DNA of 53,107 bases from Akkermansia muciniphila (GTDB lineage: Bacteria > Verrucomicrobiota > Verrucomicrobiia > Limisphaerales > F1-80-MAGS106). How positions within the stretch are numbered: the stretch's first letter is position 1; every line of letters starts with the position of its first letter. A program made the translations under genes and the position numbers. The stretch covers positions 1 to 53,107 of the forward strand of contig CAMBEJ010000019.1 of NCBI GenBank assembly GCA_945865375.1, given 5' to 3'. The notes below the pieces were generated by a model. That model had not been told where the DNA came from, made no database searches, and saw only the letters and a list, made by a program, of their open reading frames with translations. Shown one piece after another: positions 24,743-32,580 of this stretch.

Positions 24743-26052
24743 TTTTGAGCGCGCAGCGCGGTGAAGAGACTGCCGAGCCGGAAAGGAATCAGGAAAGCTT
24801 TGAGTTGCCAGAGGGCGCAAGGGCGGATGGGTTTGAAGGCCCATGAGGTGAGGAATCCGGCGACGAAAGCGCCTCCGAATCCGGCGATTGCGGCTCCCGC
24901 GATGCCTAGCTTTGGCATTAGGAACAAGGAGAGAGTGATATTCACGGCGATTCCGAGGGAAGCCGTGAGTGTATGATAAATGTTTAAATTTTCGAGCAGA
25001 AAATATTGAGCGCGGACAGCGCCGCTAAAAAAAATGGGAGCGGCGAGCGATTGGATTACGAGGACAGGAATGGCGCGGACGTAGTCTTCTCCGAAGAAGA
25101 GCGGGATCAGGATGGGGGCTAGGCAGGCGACGCCGGCCGCGACGAGGTAGCCCGCGCCCGTGAGGGCGTCGAAAACAGTTTGCAACCGCGCCTCGAACTG
25201 TCGTGGCGAGGTTTTCCGTTCCTCAACCAGGAGAGGATAGATGGAGCTGAGGATGAATGCTGGGAGGAAGCTCCAGGCCTCGGTGATTTGCGCGGCGGTA
25301 TTGTAAACGCCGAGGCTGCTGTCGCCGAAGAAGCCGCGAACCAAGAGTTGCTCCAGGCGCATATAAAACCCCACGAGCAGCCCGGAGATGATAAGGGGCC
25401 AACAATCACGGAGCATGGTTCGAGCTAGAGGGGCTGAGAACGACCAGTTTGAAAGGGATTGACCACGCAGCCGGTAAATAGCATTCACGGCCACGGAATT
25501 GAGAATGGCCTCGGCGAGGCATGCCCAGGCAAACCAGAGGAGTGGGGCGCCGTTAAAAACCAGGGCGCATTTGATCACAGTGCCGACGAGCACCGCCGCG
25601 GTCCTGGCGATGGCAGGGAATTTCGACTGGATATTTTTCTGAAACCACAGGTCCGTGACCTCGAGCGATTGAGGGAAAAAGGAAGCGGCGACCACGACGA
25701 AGAGTGGGAGGAGCGGTTTAGTGGTCGGATCCAGCACAGCGGCGATCACGACCAGCATGAACGCGGCAAGCGCTCCGGCGAGGCGGAGAACGAATCCTGT
25801 GCCGAGCACGGCAGCGTGTTTTTCAGGGGACCGAACCAGTTCTCTGATCAGGATGCCATCGAGACCCATGCTCGAAACGGCGTTGAACATCCCTGTGAGG
25901 ACGAGCGCGTAGCTGAGAGTTCCGTATTCTTTGGTGCCCAGGTAGCGCGCGACGAGGCCCACAGCGACGAGGCCCGCAATTTTGGTCACAACGCGGTTAA
26001 CGATGAGCCATGCGACATTCGAACTGATCCGATGGAGGTTCGTTCTGAACAC
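24739..26052 (-). CDS. Polysaccharide flippase (Wzx/MVF-type)
   Basis: 437 residues, GTG start at 26052, about 12 hydrophobic segments spread over its whole length. The opening 'SNVAWLIVNRVVTKIAGL' and 'VARYLGTKEYGTLSYA' are typical of the polysaccharide biosynthesis exporter family (MOP superfamily), which flips lipid-linked oligosaccharides across the inner membrane. The order flippase, methyltransferase, methyltransferase on one strand, with overlaps of 4 bp or gaps of 12 bp, indicates one operon for a surface glycan. It begins only 16 bp after cysA, so it may be transcribed from the sulfate-transport promoter. Confidence 0.88.
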   Translation of the reverse strand: MFRTNLHRISSNVAWLIVNRVVTKIAGLVAVGLVARYLGTKEYGTLSYALVLTGMFNAVSSMGLDGILIRELVRSPEKHAAVLGTGFVLRLAGALAAFMLVVIAAVLDPTTKPLLPLFVVVAASFFPQSLEVTDLWFQKNIQSKFPAIARTAAVLVGTVIKCALVFNGAPLLWFAWACLAEAILNSVAVNAIYRLRGQSLSNWSFSAPLARTMLRDCWPLIISGLLVGFYMRLEQLLVRGFFGDSSLGVYNTAAQITEAWSFLPAFILSSIYPLLVEERKTSPRQFEARLQTVFDALTGAGYLVAAGVACLAPILIPLFFGEDYVRAIPVLVIQSLAAPIFFSGAVRAQYFLLENLNIYHTLTASLGIAVNITLSLFLMPKLGIAGAAIAGFGGAFVAGFLTSWAFKPIRPCALWQLKAFLIPFRLGSLFTALRAQK

Positions 26053-26068
26053 CGGTTATTCTGAAACA

Positions 26069-27172
26069 TCAGATCCCTTCGGCGATGGCCGGGGGAGGCT
26101 CGGTTTGTGCGCCGGATTCGTGATGGAGCTGGGATTTGCCACCTGAGAGAACCTTGTAATTGCGGATTTGGAAGGAAACATGGACGCCGTCTTCGAGGCC
26201 GCGCTGGGCGTATTCCTCCTTGGTCATACGCGCGCGGAGAGTGAGGCCTGAAGGAAGTTCGAGCTCGAGACGGAGCATGATGCCGAGGAAAAAAGTGTGG
26301 CGAAGCGTCGCTCTGTATCGAAACTCATCAGGATCGCCGGACACCTGGACCGCATAGGGGCGGAAGCCGATCCGAACCTTGAGTCCGTCTGCGATCTCTG
26401 GCGCTGGGAATTCCAACTCGCCGAATCTCGCGATGCCGCGGAGAACTTCGAGTTCCAAAACGTTCATCACTCCGATAAAACGGGCGACGAACTCATTGGC
26501 AGGCTGCTCATAAACCTCCCTTGGGGTTCCGATCTGCTCGAGGTGGCCGCGTGAGAAAATCACGATGCGGTTGGAGACCTCCATGGCTTCCTCCTGATCG
26601 TGGGTGACGAAGATTGTGGTCACCTTGAGGTCGTGATGGAGACGTACGAGCCATTCCCGCAAGTCCTGGCGGATTCGGGCATCGACAGCACCGAAGGGTT
26701 CGTCGAGGAGGAGAACGGTCGGTTTCGGAGCCAGCGCCCGTGCGATGGCAACGCGCTGGCGCTGGCCTCCGGAGAGCTGATGCGGGTATCGTTTTTCGAG
26801 GCCGTCCAATCCGAAAAGCTCCATGAGCTCGAGCACTCTGGTCTGGATTTCTGAGGTGCGCCACTTCTTGATTGTCAGTCCGAAGGCGATGTTTTTGAAC
26901 ACCGACATGTTTTTGAAGAGAGCGTAGTTCTGGAAGACGAAGCCGATGTTGCGTTTTTGAACCGAGAGATCGTTGACGCGATTGCCGCGGATGAACACAT
27001 CCCCTTCGGTTGGGGTTTCGAGGCCAGCGATCATCCGGAGGACCGTCGTTTTTCCACCGCCGCTGGGTCCGAGCAGGGCCAGCAGTTCGCCCTCCTCCAC
27101 ACTGAAAGAAACGCGGGTGACAGCGGTGACCTCTCCGAAAGATTTACTGACGTTCTGGAGCTTGATGCTCAT
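26069..27172 (-). CDS. cysA: Sulfate/thiosulfate ABC transporter ATPase
   Basis: 367 residues. ABC ATPase with Walker A G-P-S-G-G-G-K-T-T, signature L-S-G-G-Q-R-Q-R, Walker B V-L-L-L-D-E-P-F and the switch H-D-Q-E-E-A. Residues about 230-345 form the TOBE-like regulatory part typical of the CysA/PotA branch. It powers uptake of sulfate or thiosulfate for cysteine synthesis. The start overlaps the end of cysW by 29 bp. Assignment to sulfate rather than molybdate rests on the two paired permeases. Confidence 0.92.
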   Translation of the reverse strand: MSIKLQNVSKSFGEVTAVTRVSFSVEEGELLALLGPSGGGKTTVLRMIAGLETPTEGDVFIRGNRVNDLSVQKRNIGFVFQNYALFKNMSVFKNIAFGLTIKKWRTSEIQTRVLELMELFGLDGLEKRYPHQLSGGQRQRVAIARALAPKPTVLLLDEPFGAVDARIRQDLREWLVRLHHDLKVTTIFVTHDQEEAMEVSNRIVIFSRGHLEQIGTPREVYEQPANEFVARFIGVMNVLELEVLRGIARFGELEFPAPEIADGLKVRIGFRPYAVQVSGDPDEFRYRATLRHTFFLGIMLRLELELPSGLTLRARMTKEEYAQRGLEDGVHVSFQIRNYKVLSGGKSQLHHESGAQTEPPPAIAEGI

Positions 27173-28070
27173 GAGCAGGTGCGTGGGGGGATGTGAGAGC
27201 CTGGGCGTGATCGTGTTCGATTTTCATTTCCAGAGCCGTTTTGAGTGCGAGAGTTGCGAGTGCGAGAAGGGCGAGCAGGCTGGCGACAGCGAAAGCGGCT
27301 TGGCCATTGTATTCGTTGTAGAGTTTTTCCACCCGCAACGGGATGGTGTCCGTGAGTCCTGTGATATTGCCGGAGACCACTGAAACGGCGCCGAACTCTC
27401 CCATGGCGCGGGCGTTGCAAAGGATCACGCCGTAGAGCAAGCCCCATTTAACGGAGGGCAAGGTCACGTGCCAGAATGTCTGCCAACCATTGGCTCCGAG
27501 CGTGAGAGCGGCTTGCTCCTGTTCCACGCCTTCGGCTTGCATGATGGGGATCAGTTCGCGGGCGATGAACGGGAAGGTCACGAACAAGGTTGCCAGCACG
27601 ATCCCTGGAAGGGCGAAGATGATCTGGAAATCGTGGGCTTCGAGGAGAGGGCCGAACAGCCCTTGTGCGCCAAACAAGAGGATGAACATGAGGCCTGAAA
27701 CCACTGGAGAGATGGAGAAAGGGAGGTCGATCAGCGTGATTAAAAACGATTTTCCACGGAACTCAAATTTAGAGATGGCCCAGCTCGCGGCGATGCCAAA
27801 GACAAGATTGATGGGCACGGAGATCGCGGCGGCGATGAGGGTCAGCCGGATAGCGGACAGCGTATCGGGATCGCTCAATGCCCCCCAAAATGGTTTTAAT
27901 CCCTTTGAGAAAGCCTGGACCAGGACATTCACAAGGGGGAGAAGCAGGAACACCGTCGCAAACCCCAAGGCGAGGCCGATCAGAATGAAGCGAACCCACG
28001 CTGGATCCTCTACGGCCCGCCTGGAAGCGGACCGGGCCTTTCCGAAATGAGTGGATGTTTTGACGGGCAT
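27144..28070 (-). CDS. cysW: Sulfate ABC transporter permease CysW
   Basis: 308 residues with six predicted membrane helices and the binding-protein-dependent permease (EAA) motif near E-Q-A-A-L-T-L-G-A-N-G-W-Q-T-F-W. The R-A-M-G-E-F-G-A-V-S-V-V-S-G-N-I sequence is characteristic of CysW. The C-terminus is extended and His/Ala/Pro-rich (A-P-A-H-E-H-Q-A-P-E). Forms a heterodimeric channel with CysT; gap of 9 bp between the genes. Confidence 0.92.
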   Translation of the reverse strand: MPVKTSTHFGKARSASRRAVEDPAWVRFILIGLALGFATVFLLLPLVNVLVQAFSKGLKPFWGALSDPDTLSAIRLTLIAAAISVPINLVFGIAASWAISKFEFRGKSFLITLIDLPFSISPVVSGLMFILLFGAQGLFGPLLEAHDFQIIFALPGIVLATLFVTFPFIARELIPIMQAEGVEQEQAALTLGANGWQTFWHVTLPSVKWGLLYGVILCNARAMGEFGAVSVVSGNITGLTDTIPLRVEKLYNEYNGQAAFAVASLLALLALATLALKTALEMKIEHDHAQALTSPHAPAHEHQAPERQ

Positions 28071-28079
28071 GGCGTCGGG

Positions 28080-28910
28080 TCACGAATGAAACCGGCTTGC
28101 CCAACCTTCGAGCAAGTTGATTAGGGCCAGGAGAATCAGGGAGAAAAAGAGAAGAACCGTCGCGATGGCCACCGCACCCAGGTAGTCGTATTCCTCGAGT
28201 CGAGTCACAATCAAGAATGGGGCGATTTCAGTTTTGAACGGCATGTTCCCCGAGATGAAGACAATGGAGCCGTATTCACCGATAGCCCGGGCGAAAGCCA
28301 GCGCGAAACCTGTCAAGATGGTGGGTGCGAGCGTGGGCAGGATCACGCTCCAGAATGTCCGCATCCGGCCGGCGCCCAGTGACGCCGCCGCTTCCTCGAC
28401 ATCGGTGTCGATGGTCTCAAGAATTGGCTGCAGCGTGCGGACTGCGAAGGGCAACCCGACGAACGTGAGGGCAATGATGACGCCCAGGGGGGTGTAGGCA
28501 CCTTTGATTCCGAGCGGGGAAAGATACCGCCCCAGCCAGCCTTGGTCGGCAAACATGTGCGCGAGAGTGAGCCCCGCGACGGCAGTTGGGAGGGCGAACG
28601 GGAAATCGACCAACGCATCGATGAATCTGCGGCCCGGGAACTCATAGCGCACGAGCACCCACGCCAGGAGCGCTCCAAAAAAAGCATTTGCGAGCGCCGC
28701 GACCAGGGAGGCGCCAAATGTTAACTTGTAGGCGGCCAGAGCTCGGTCGGCCGTCACGAGGCGCCAAAAATCGTGCCATGAAAGTTCCATTGCCTTGAGA
28801 AGCAAGCAGGCGATGGGCAGCAGGACCACGGTGCTCAAACAAAAAATCGTCACTCCCATGGCTAAGTTGAACCCTGGCAGCACGTTTGTGGGCTGTTTGC
28901 TCGAGTGCAT
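28080..28910 (-). CDS. cysT: Sulfate ABC transporter permease CysT (CysU)
   Basis: 276 residues from the ATG at 28910, matching the family length; the frame is open back to 29003 but those residues have no family resemblance. Six membrane helices, an EAA loop (E-E-A-A-A-S-L-G-A-G-R-M-R-T-F-W) and the CysT-typical F-A-R-A-I-G-E-Y-G-S-I-V-F-I-S-G-N. First gene of a minus-strand run cysT-cysW-cysA-flippase-methyltransferases. No periplasmic sulfate-binding protein gene is next to it; upstream lies 1 kb of repeat-rich DNA. Confidence 0.92.
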   Translation of the reverse strand: MHSSKQPTNVLPGFNLAMGVTIFCLSTVVLLPIACLLLKAMELSWHDFWRLVTADRALAAYKLTFGASLVAALANAFFGALLAWVLVRYEFPGRRFIDALVDFPFALPTAVAGLTLAHMFADQGWLGRYLSPLGIKGAYTPLGVIIALTFVGLPFAVRTLQPILETIDTDVEEAAASLGAGRMRTFWSVILPTLAPTILTGFALAFARAIGEYGSIVFISGNMPFKTEIAPFLIVTRLEEYDYLGAVAIATVLLFFSLILLALINLLEGWASRFHS

Positions 28911-29240
28911 CAGAGAATGCTTGGGCGCACGCCCGAAGAATTGGGGTGAACAACGGTAGGGTGAAGCATGCTTACTGAGCCGGGCAAAGGGCTGTCGTTC
29001 CACGGGTGTGCGGCTCGCTCGGACGGACTCGCCGCACCCACGCGATTACTGAATCCAACGGAGTTGAGGCCTAGGCCTCCGTTTCTCCATGAAAAACGGC
29101 ACCCTATTGTTGGTTCTGCCACATCCAGTGTGGCGCGGTGTTTGGCACTTGTTTCAACCACGACGACCAGGGGTTCAGGAATGATGCTGACGGATGGGGT
29201 CACGAATTCAAGCGCGGACTCTTGCGAATCGCGTAGCGCC

Positions 29241-29401
29241 GTGCATTCCGAAGTGGTCGGTAAAGTGGCAGAGCCGTCTCGGCTCTGCTCGGCTCTGCTC
29301 GGAACAGCGGCGGGACGCCGCTGCCACTTTGTTGCCACTTTAGAGCGTCGCATTGGGTTTGTCTCAGGTCCTGCCCCGCAACCGACAACTTCGGAATACA
29401 C
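29241..29401. repeat. Nested inverted-repeat block containing GC-rich repeat
   Basis: Outer arms: GTGCATTCCGAAGTGGTCGG (29241-29260) and, in reverse complement, GTGTATTCCGAAGTTGTCGG (29382-29401), two mismatches in 20. Inside, 29259-29330 holds AAAGTGGCAGAGCCGTCTC, a palindromic 'GAGCCGTCTCGGCTC', a duplicated CGGCTCTGCT, and GCCGCTGCCACTTT closing the inner inverted repeat. A relative of this inner part occurs at 32319-32381. Confidence 0.75.
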
Positions 29402-29562
29402 CGCGCGGAGCGGCGTTCGTTTCGTCGTTCCAACAGGCAGGTTGGATTCTGCAAGGCACACAGGGTGCAAGGAAAGGAGCAGAGCCATGGCAACATGTCG
29501 GACTCAGAAGTTAAAGTTAAACTCGACTATGTCAATAGAGATATGTAAGTTAAGCGGGGAAT

Positions 29563-29826
29563 GTGCGCATCTCAGATTTTTGGTGCTCGCGATCCCTAAT
29601 CGTAATCGTAATCGTAATCGTAATTGTAATCCCATGAACCACCGATTCGACCCCGAAGAGCTGGAGGTTTACCAACTTCTGCACGGGAAGGACCGCCCGT
29701 GGAGCCCCGTTTCGATGCGGGTTGCCTTTATTAAGGCCAACTCCTATTATCTCTGGAAAGAGGGGGACCGGGAATAGGATTACGATTACGATTACGAGAA
29801 GATCCGGAAAAATCTGAGATGCGCAC
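29563..29826. mobile_element. 264-bp element with perfect 19-bp terminal inverted repeats
   Basis: GTGCGCATCTCAGATTTTT (29563-29581) is exactly repeated in inverse at 29808-29826. Just inside the left arm are about five CGTAAT hexamers (29597-29630); just inside the right arm are three GATTAC/ATTACG units (29778-29796), giving a second inverted repeat. The centre carries a 47-residue frame (29634-29777). GGGAAT occurs on both outer sides but is not flush with the right arm, so a target duplication is uncertain. No transposase is encoded; it resembles a non-autonomous (MITE-like) unit. Confidence 0.65.
29634..29777 (+). pseudogene. Possible remnant of four-helix-bundle (S23-like) gene
   Basis: A 47-residue frame inside the inverted-repeat element. 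Its first 14 residues, MNHRFDPEELEVYQ, resemble the start of bacterial four-helix-bundle (23S rRNA intervening-sequence-type) proteins, which usually have about 120 residues. The remaining sequence (LLHGKDRPWSPVSMRVAF onward) is not recognised, so a deletion or frame change after the first helix is likely. May be non-functional. Confidence 0.4.
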
Positions 29827-29941
29827 GCTGGGAATTTGAAAGGCGAACAGTCTCTTTCGTGGGAGTGGCAAAATCTATGAAGTGTGTAACCGGGGAGCTA
29901 AGTTTCCTGTCACTATCGGCGACTCATCACTTTTTTCTCCC

Positions 29942-31063
29942 ATGAAACAGCCTTTTAAAACTCTCTTTTTATCTGTCGCGTCGGCCGGTGCGTTGGTTGC
30001 GGGTGCCCAAGCGGCATCCCTCACGGACGGCATGAAAGAAGGAACCCCGACCTTCAAATCAGCGGGACCTCTGGCGTTTGGTCCCGGGGGGATTCTGTTT
30101 GTCGCGGACTCGAAGGCGGCAACGATCACGGCGATTGCCACGGGGGACACGGGTGCGGCACCGTCCTCAAGAGGATTGAAGGTGGAAGGTATTAACCAAA
30201 AGATCGCGGGTTTGTTGGGGGTCGCAACGGACCAGATATTAATCAACGACATGGCGGTCAATCCGATCTCTCGGAACACCTATCTCGCGGTTTCTCGAGG
30301 CCGCGGGACAGACGCGACCCCTGTGTTGATCAAAGTCGATCTTGAGGGGCAGTTGGGGGTTGCCGCTCTAGAGAAAGTGAAATTTGCTCGTGCTGAACTT
30401 CCTGACGCGCCGGTGGATGGGGTGGTTGGCCAGGGGAATCGGCAAAGCAACCCGCGGCAGGAGACGATTACGGACGTCGGTTTTTTGGAGGACCGGGTTC
30501 TGGTGGCGGGACTTTCGAACGAGGAGTTTTCATCGACGCTGCGCGCGATCCCTTTTCCGTTCAAGACCGTCGAGAAGGGGACCAGTGTGGAGATGTATCA
30601 CGGAGCTCATGGCCGTTTTGAAACTCGATCGCCCATCCGCACATTTGTGCCCTTCAAGGTCGGGAATCACCTCCAACTTTTGGCGGCTTATACATGCACC
30701 CCGCTGGTCCAATTCCCGGTCGATGATCTGAAGCCGGGAGCGAAGATCAAAGGGAAAACCGTGGCGGAGCTAGGCAACCGCAATCGTCCTCTAGACATGA
30801 TCGTCTATCAGCAAGACGGCAAGGACTACCTGCTGCTTGCGAACAACAACCGGGGCTTGATGAAGATCAGAACGGATCAGCTTGAGAACACGGAGAACAT
30901 CACCACGCCGGTGCCCGATGGGGATAAGAAAGGGTTAACGTACGAGACGATTGCGAATTGGACGGGTATCGAGCAACTGGACCGTTTTGACAGCAAACGG
31001 GCTCTGGTTATGCGGCGTGGCGAGGGCGGAGTTTTGAGCTTGGAGTCCTTGGCACTGCCATGA
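29942..31063 (+). CDS. Secreted protein of unknown function, propeller-like
   Basis: 373 residues from the ATG at 29942, which starts a signal peptide (MKQPFKTLFLSVASAGALVA ending G-A-Q-A-A); the frame is open to 29882 but that would bury it. The mature part has repeated strands such as G-P-L-A-F-G-P-G-G-I-L-F-V-A-D-S, I-N-D-M-A-V-N-P-I-S-R-N-T-Y and D-Y-L-L-L-A-N-N-N-R-G-L-M-K-I, of the kind found in NHL/SMP-30-like propellers. No catalytic motif is visible. The next gene overlaps its stop by 4 bp, so the two products probably act together outside the cytoplasm. Confidence 0.75.
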   Translation: MKQPFKTLFLSVASAGALVAGAQAASLTDGMKEGTPTFKSAGPLAFGPGGILFVADSKAATITAIATGDTGAAPSSRGLKVEGINQKIAGLLGVATDQILINDMAVNPISRNTYLAVSRGRGTDATPVLIKVDLEGQLGVAALEKVKFARAELPDAPVDGVVGQGNRQSNPRQETITDVGFLEDRVLVAGLSNEEFSSTLRAIPFPFKTVEKGTSVEMYHGAHGRFETRSPIRTFVPFKVGNHLQLLAAYTCTPLVQFPVDDLKPGAKIKGKTVAELGNRNRPLDMIVYQQDGKDYLLLANNNRGLMKIRTDQLENTENITTPVPDGDKKGLTYETIANWTGIEQLDRFDSKRALVMRRGEGGVLSLESLALP

Positions 31064-32268
31064 CCCGGGTTTGGTCTGCATTTATTTCGTGGCGGCTCGT
31101 CAGCGTCAGTTTCCTGGCTTGGGTGGGGTTTTTGGTGGGTGGGACTTCTGTCGGAGCTGCGGCAAGCGAGTATGGTCTGAAGTGGGTTCAGCTTTCTTCG
31201 GACAAACGCTCTTTCGTCGTCGAGGTGACGGGGTTGACTTCGAAAGTGCTGAGCCGGATTCGTGCGAGCGGCCTGTCGGCTGCGGGATGGCCCAAGGTGC
31301 TTTCGGTGTTCGTGGAGCAGCGTGATCCGATGGATGAGTTGGGGATTCCCCCTATGGTGGGGACTTATCGAGTGGAGCGGGGTGTGATTCTCTTTAAGCC
31401 AACTTATCCCCTTCAGCCTGGGGTTTCGTATCGGGCGGAGTTTCGGACCGAAACTCTGCCTTTTGCGGCAGGGGCTCAAGGCCTCACAATCAGCTCAAGC
31501 TTCAAAGTGCCGCTTGTTCAATCGGCCGCCAGCACGGTCGTCCGTGAGGTGTATCCGACCTCGGATGTTTTGCCTGAGAACCTTCTTAAGTTTTACATTC
31601 ATTTTTCGAGCCCTATGAGTCGAGGGCGTCTTTACGAACACATCCATTTGCGGAATGCCTCGGGTGCTGAAGTGGTCCTTCCGTTCCTGGAAATCGAAGA
31701 AGAACTGTGGGATCCATCCGATTCTCGGCTGACGCTATTCATCGATCCAGGTCGGATCAAGCGGGGTGTGCAGCCTCTGGAACAGGTGGGACCGGCGCTT
31801 GAAACCGGCAAGAGGTACACACTTTTTCTCGATCGCGATTTCAAGGATGGCATGGGCAATCCTTTAAAAGAGGCCTTTGCGAAATCGTTTCTGGTTTCTC
31901 TCCCTGATCGGGATCCCCCTGACCCTGCGACGTGGAAGATTGAGTCGCCCAAAAGGCTGTCGCGAGATCCGTTGATGCTGGTTTTCCCTGAACCAATGGA
32001 TCACGCACTGGGGCTGCGAATGATTCATGTGACGAATGAATCGGGGTCCTCGGTTGCAGGGGAGGCAGAATTGATTGATCAGGAGCGGCGGTGGCGATTT
32101 ACTCCGGACGGGCGATGGAATCGGGGCCGCTTTTTTATCCAAGTCCAGACGGCCATTGAGGATCTGGCTGGCAACAACATTGGGAAGCCCTTCGATGTCG
32201 ATTTATTTGAAGGGGTGCAGAAGCGGTTTGTGAACTCAACCGTCAGGCTTGCGTTTCGGATTTTTTAG
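31060..32268 (+). CDS. Secreted protein with Ig-like (SbsA-type) domains
   Basis: 402 residues. An N-terminal hydrophobic segment (W-R-L-V-S-V-S-F-L-A-W-V-G-F-L-V-G-G, ending S-V-G-A-A-A) looks like a signal peptide. Two stretches resemble SbsA Ig-like modules: V-R-E-V-Y-P-T-S-D-V-L-P-E-N with F-S-S-P-M-S-R, and D-P-L-M-L-V-F-P-E-P-M-D-H with V-T-N-E. The L-D-R-D-F-K-D-G-M-G-N-P-L and I-E-D-L-A-G-N-N strands are also typical of that fold. ATGA coupling with the upstream propeller-like protein suggests a two-gene operon. Function unknown. Confidence 0.75.
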   Translation: MTRVWSAFISWRLVSVSFLAWVGFLVGGTSVGAAASEYGLKWVQLSSDKRSFVVEVTGLTSKVLSRIRASGLSAAGWPKVLSVFVEQRDPMDELGIPPMVGTYRVERGVILFKPTYPLQPGVSYRAEFRTETLPFAAGAQGLTISSSFKVPLVQSAASTVVREVYPTSDVLPENLLKFYIHFSSPMSRGRLYEHIHLRNASGAEVVLPFLEIEEELWDPSDSRLTLFIDPGRIKRGVQPLEQVGPALETGKRYTLFLDRDFKDGMGNPLKEAFAKSFLVSLPDRDPPDPATWKIESPKRLSRDPLMLVFPEPMDHALGLRMIHVTNESGSSVAGEAELIDQERRWRFTPDGRWNRGRFFIQVQTAIEDLAGNNIGKPFDVDLFEGVQKRFVNSTVRLAFRIF

Positions 32269-32580
32269 ATAAGTGCGGTGTTGGGGTCGGCGACCGTCGG
32301 GGAATCGCGAGGAAAACCGGTAAAGTGGCAGAGCCGTCTCGGCTCTGCCCGGGACAGCGAGCGGGACGGCGCTGCTACTTTCTGAACTCAGTAAAACGAC
32401 CCTGTTTAGCCTGATGCTCGAGCAACTCCAATTCCCTGCTCTGACCCTGAAGCCCAATCGTGACACCGGGAGTGCTTCGGTGGTTCGCTGAGGTCTTGCA
32501 ACATCTGTCTGACTCGGCACACTCGCCGGGGTGTTTCAAGTTATGAAAATCCCTAACATCACGGGAGAGGAACCGGACTG
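32269..32580. other. Intergenic region with dispersed repeat
   Basis: 312 bases with no gene. 32319-32381 carries a repeat (GGTAAAGTGGCAGAGCCG onward) also found at 29259. The rest shows nothing except a GGGAGAGGA ribosome-site-like stretch just before the GTG at 32581. Confidence 0.5.
32319..32381 (+). repeat. GC-rich dispersed repeat, second copy
   Basis: The first 30 bases, beginning GGTAAAGTGGCAGAGCCGTC, are identical to 29259-29288. The rest (gacagcgagcgggacggcgctgctacttt) is a diverged version of 29312-29330. The element can fold because GCAGAGCCG pairs with CGGCTCTGC and AAAGTGGCAG with CTGCTACTTT. Confidence 0.75.

Larger units (their letters stand above)
28911..29941. other. Repeat-rich gene-poor region
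   Basis: About 1.03 kb between divergent cysT and a secreted-protein gene. It contains a nested inverted-repeat block (29241-29401) and a small terminal-inverted-repeat element (29563-29826), listed separately. Longer reading frames crossing it have no protein-like character and are repeat shadows. 28911-29240 shows nothing recognisable beyond presumed cysT promoter sequence. Confidence 0.5.

Noticed and set aside
28910-29777. Long frames (192 and 269 residues) on both strands over the repeat-rich region
   Set aside because: They read straight through inverted repeats and hexamer arrays and have low-complexity, non-protein-like composition.
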